Of a stretch of 64,000 nt of DNA, positions 63,396-64,000 are shown piece by piece. The position numbers were made by a program, and so were the translations under genes. This DNA is from Paenibacillus tarimensis (GTDB lineage: Bacteria > Bacillota > Bacilli > Paenibacillales > Paenibacillaceae), in assembly GCF_021532315.1 (NCBI RefSeq), contig NZ_JAKGAO010000011.1, forward strand, positions 1-64,000. The letters are read 5' to 3'. A model generated the notes under the pieces. The model was not told where the DNA came from. It ran no database searches and worked only from the letters and a program-made list of their open reading frames with translations. The stretch's first letter is position 1; each line of letters opens with the position of its first letter.

Positions 63396-64000
63396 TTAAC
63401 GGCCAACAACACCGGTTCCATTAATTAATTTGTCCATCATTTCATCGAATGTGGTCATAATCCGCGCTGCAGCTGAGTAGGCATGCTGGAACCGGACGAG
63501 TTCTGACATCTCTTCATCAAGGGAAACTCCGCTTACAGATTGGCGGCTGCTGTTCACCTGATCAACCTGTGCTTGAGCATTCGTAGCCTGTCTAACCGCT
63601 TCCTGAGTCTGTACACCAAGCGAGCCGACCATCGAATTATAATAGTCAGATATGGTAGAAGCGGTGATATTCCCGCCCATTACTGACTCGTCAAAACTAA
63701 ATTTGAAGTCTTTCAATTCAGACATAATCAGTGCAATCGTATTGTTCCCTTTAACAACTTCTCCGTTGGAGTCTAACCGGGCAGATGTAGCTATATTGTT
63801 CGAATCCGTCACAATATCCGGGTTAACTTGAATGCTTGCGGCTGTAATACCATTTGCGCCCGTGCCGAAGGTGAAGAAATCTCCACCGGCAGTCGCCGGA
63901 GATTTGAGTGTATAGCCTAGCTTATGCAGTCCGTTAATACCATTCACCTTCATCACGCGTGGCGCTGCAAGAGGGGCTGCTTCTCCTGGGATCGTCGATC
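63396..64000 (-). CDS. flgK: Flagellar hook-associated protein 1 FlgK, C-terminal part (partial)
   Basis: The reading frame is open through the right edge of the window, with about 201 codons visible. The end has the FlgK terminus, VSGVSLDEEMSELVRFQHAYSAAARIMTTFDEMMDKLINGTG, and the preceding segment (MVGSLGVQTQEAVRQATNAQAQVDQVNSSRQSVSG) is typical. FlgK links hook to FlgL. The start lies outside the window; the GTG-ATG near 63956 is internal. Confidence 0.95.
   Translation of the reverse strand, partial: STIPGEAAPLAAPRVMKVNGINGLHKLGYTLKSPATAGGDFFTFGTGANGITAASIQVNPDIVTDSNNIATSARLDSNGEVVKGNNTIALIMSELKDFKFSFDESVMGGNITASTISDYYNSMVGSLGVQTQEAVRQATNAQAQVDQVNSSRQSVSGVSLDEEMSELVRFQHAYSAAARIMTTFDEMMDKLINGTGVVGR

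Overview
The window looks like a Paenibacillus-type chromosome (low-GC Firmicute lineage, moderate GC). The signs are the pcrB-pcrA-ligA order, a long-form Hpf, the ftsEX-envC-ctpB-minJ-uvrBA block, a programmed frameshift in prfB, and a FliW/CsrA-controlled flagellin locus. Almost every gene lies on the minus strand. The only plus-strand genes I support are a small hypothetical (6190), a TIM-barrel isomerase (11857) and a VanW protein (26105). The species is an inference. I see no tRNA, IS element, prophage or CRISPR array.

Layout: 1-222 is the 5' end of a 16S rRNA gene with its leader, boxA and promoter. 555-5940 carries ligA, pcrA and pcrB. 6190-14643 is a mixed stretch: hypothetical protein, STAS protein with SARP-like regulator, RlhA-type U32 protein, isomerase, small membrane protein, and a PadR/HAAS pair. 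14785-25846 is uvrA, uvrB, a MinJ-like PDZ protein, ctpB, an EnvC-type activator, ftsX and ftsE: repair next to division and cell-wall remodelling. 26105-27532 is the VanW protein. 27612-35873 is a complete seven-gene arginine operon, argCJBDFGH, with an excellent ARG box on its promoter. 36023-42256 is yitT, prfB, secA, hpf and a cold-shock gene.

42400-53188 is a flagellin-sugar operon. It has pseB, pseC, pseG, pseI and an SpsF-type cytidylyltransferase, mixed with two methyltransferases, an ATP-grasp protein, a HAD hydrolase, an epimerase, a GT2 glycosyltransferase and a 40-codon small ORF. No PseH acetyltransferase is visible. 53340-64000 is the flagellar filament region: two tandem Maf glycosyltransferases, fliT, fliS, fliD, flaG, hag, csrA, fliW, flgL and the 3' part of flgK. 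The implied flow is that Pse enzymes make a CMP-nonulosonate, Maf proteins load it on flagellin, FliS/FliT chaperone filament parts, and CsrA/FliW set flagellin translation.

The most interesting items are the non-standard nonulosonate cluster (no PseH, an ATP-grasp/HAD pair instead), the small ORF locked between a glycosyltransferase and pseC, a perfect 11-bp hairpin directly abutting the fliW ribosome binding site, and a hag leader with a textbook CsrA hairpin. All assignments come from reading the sequence; no database search was possible.
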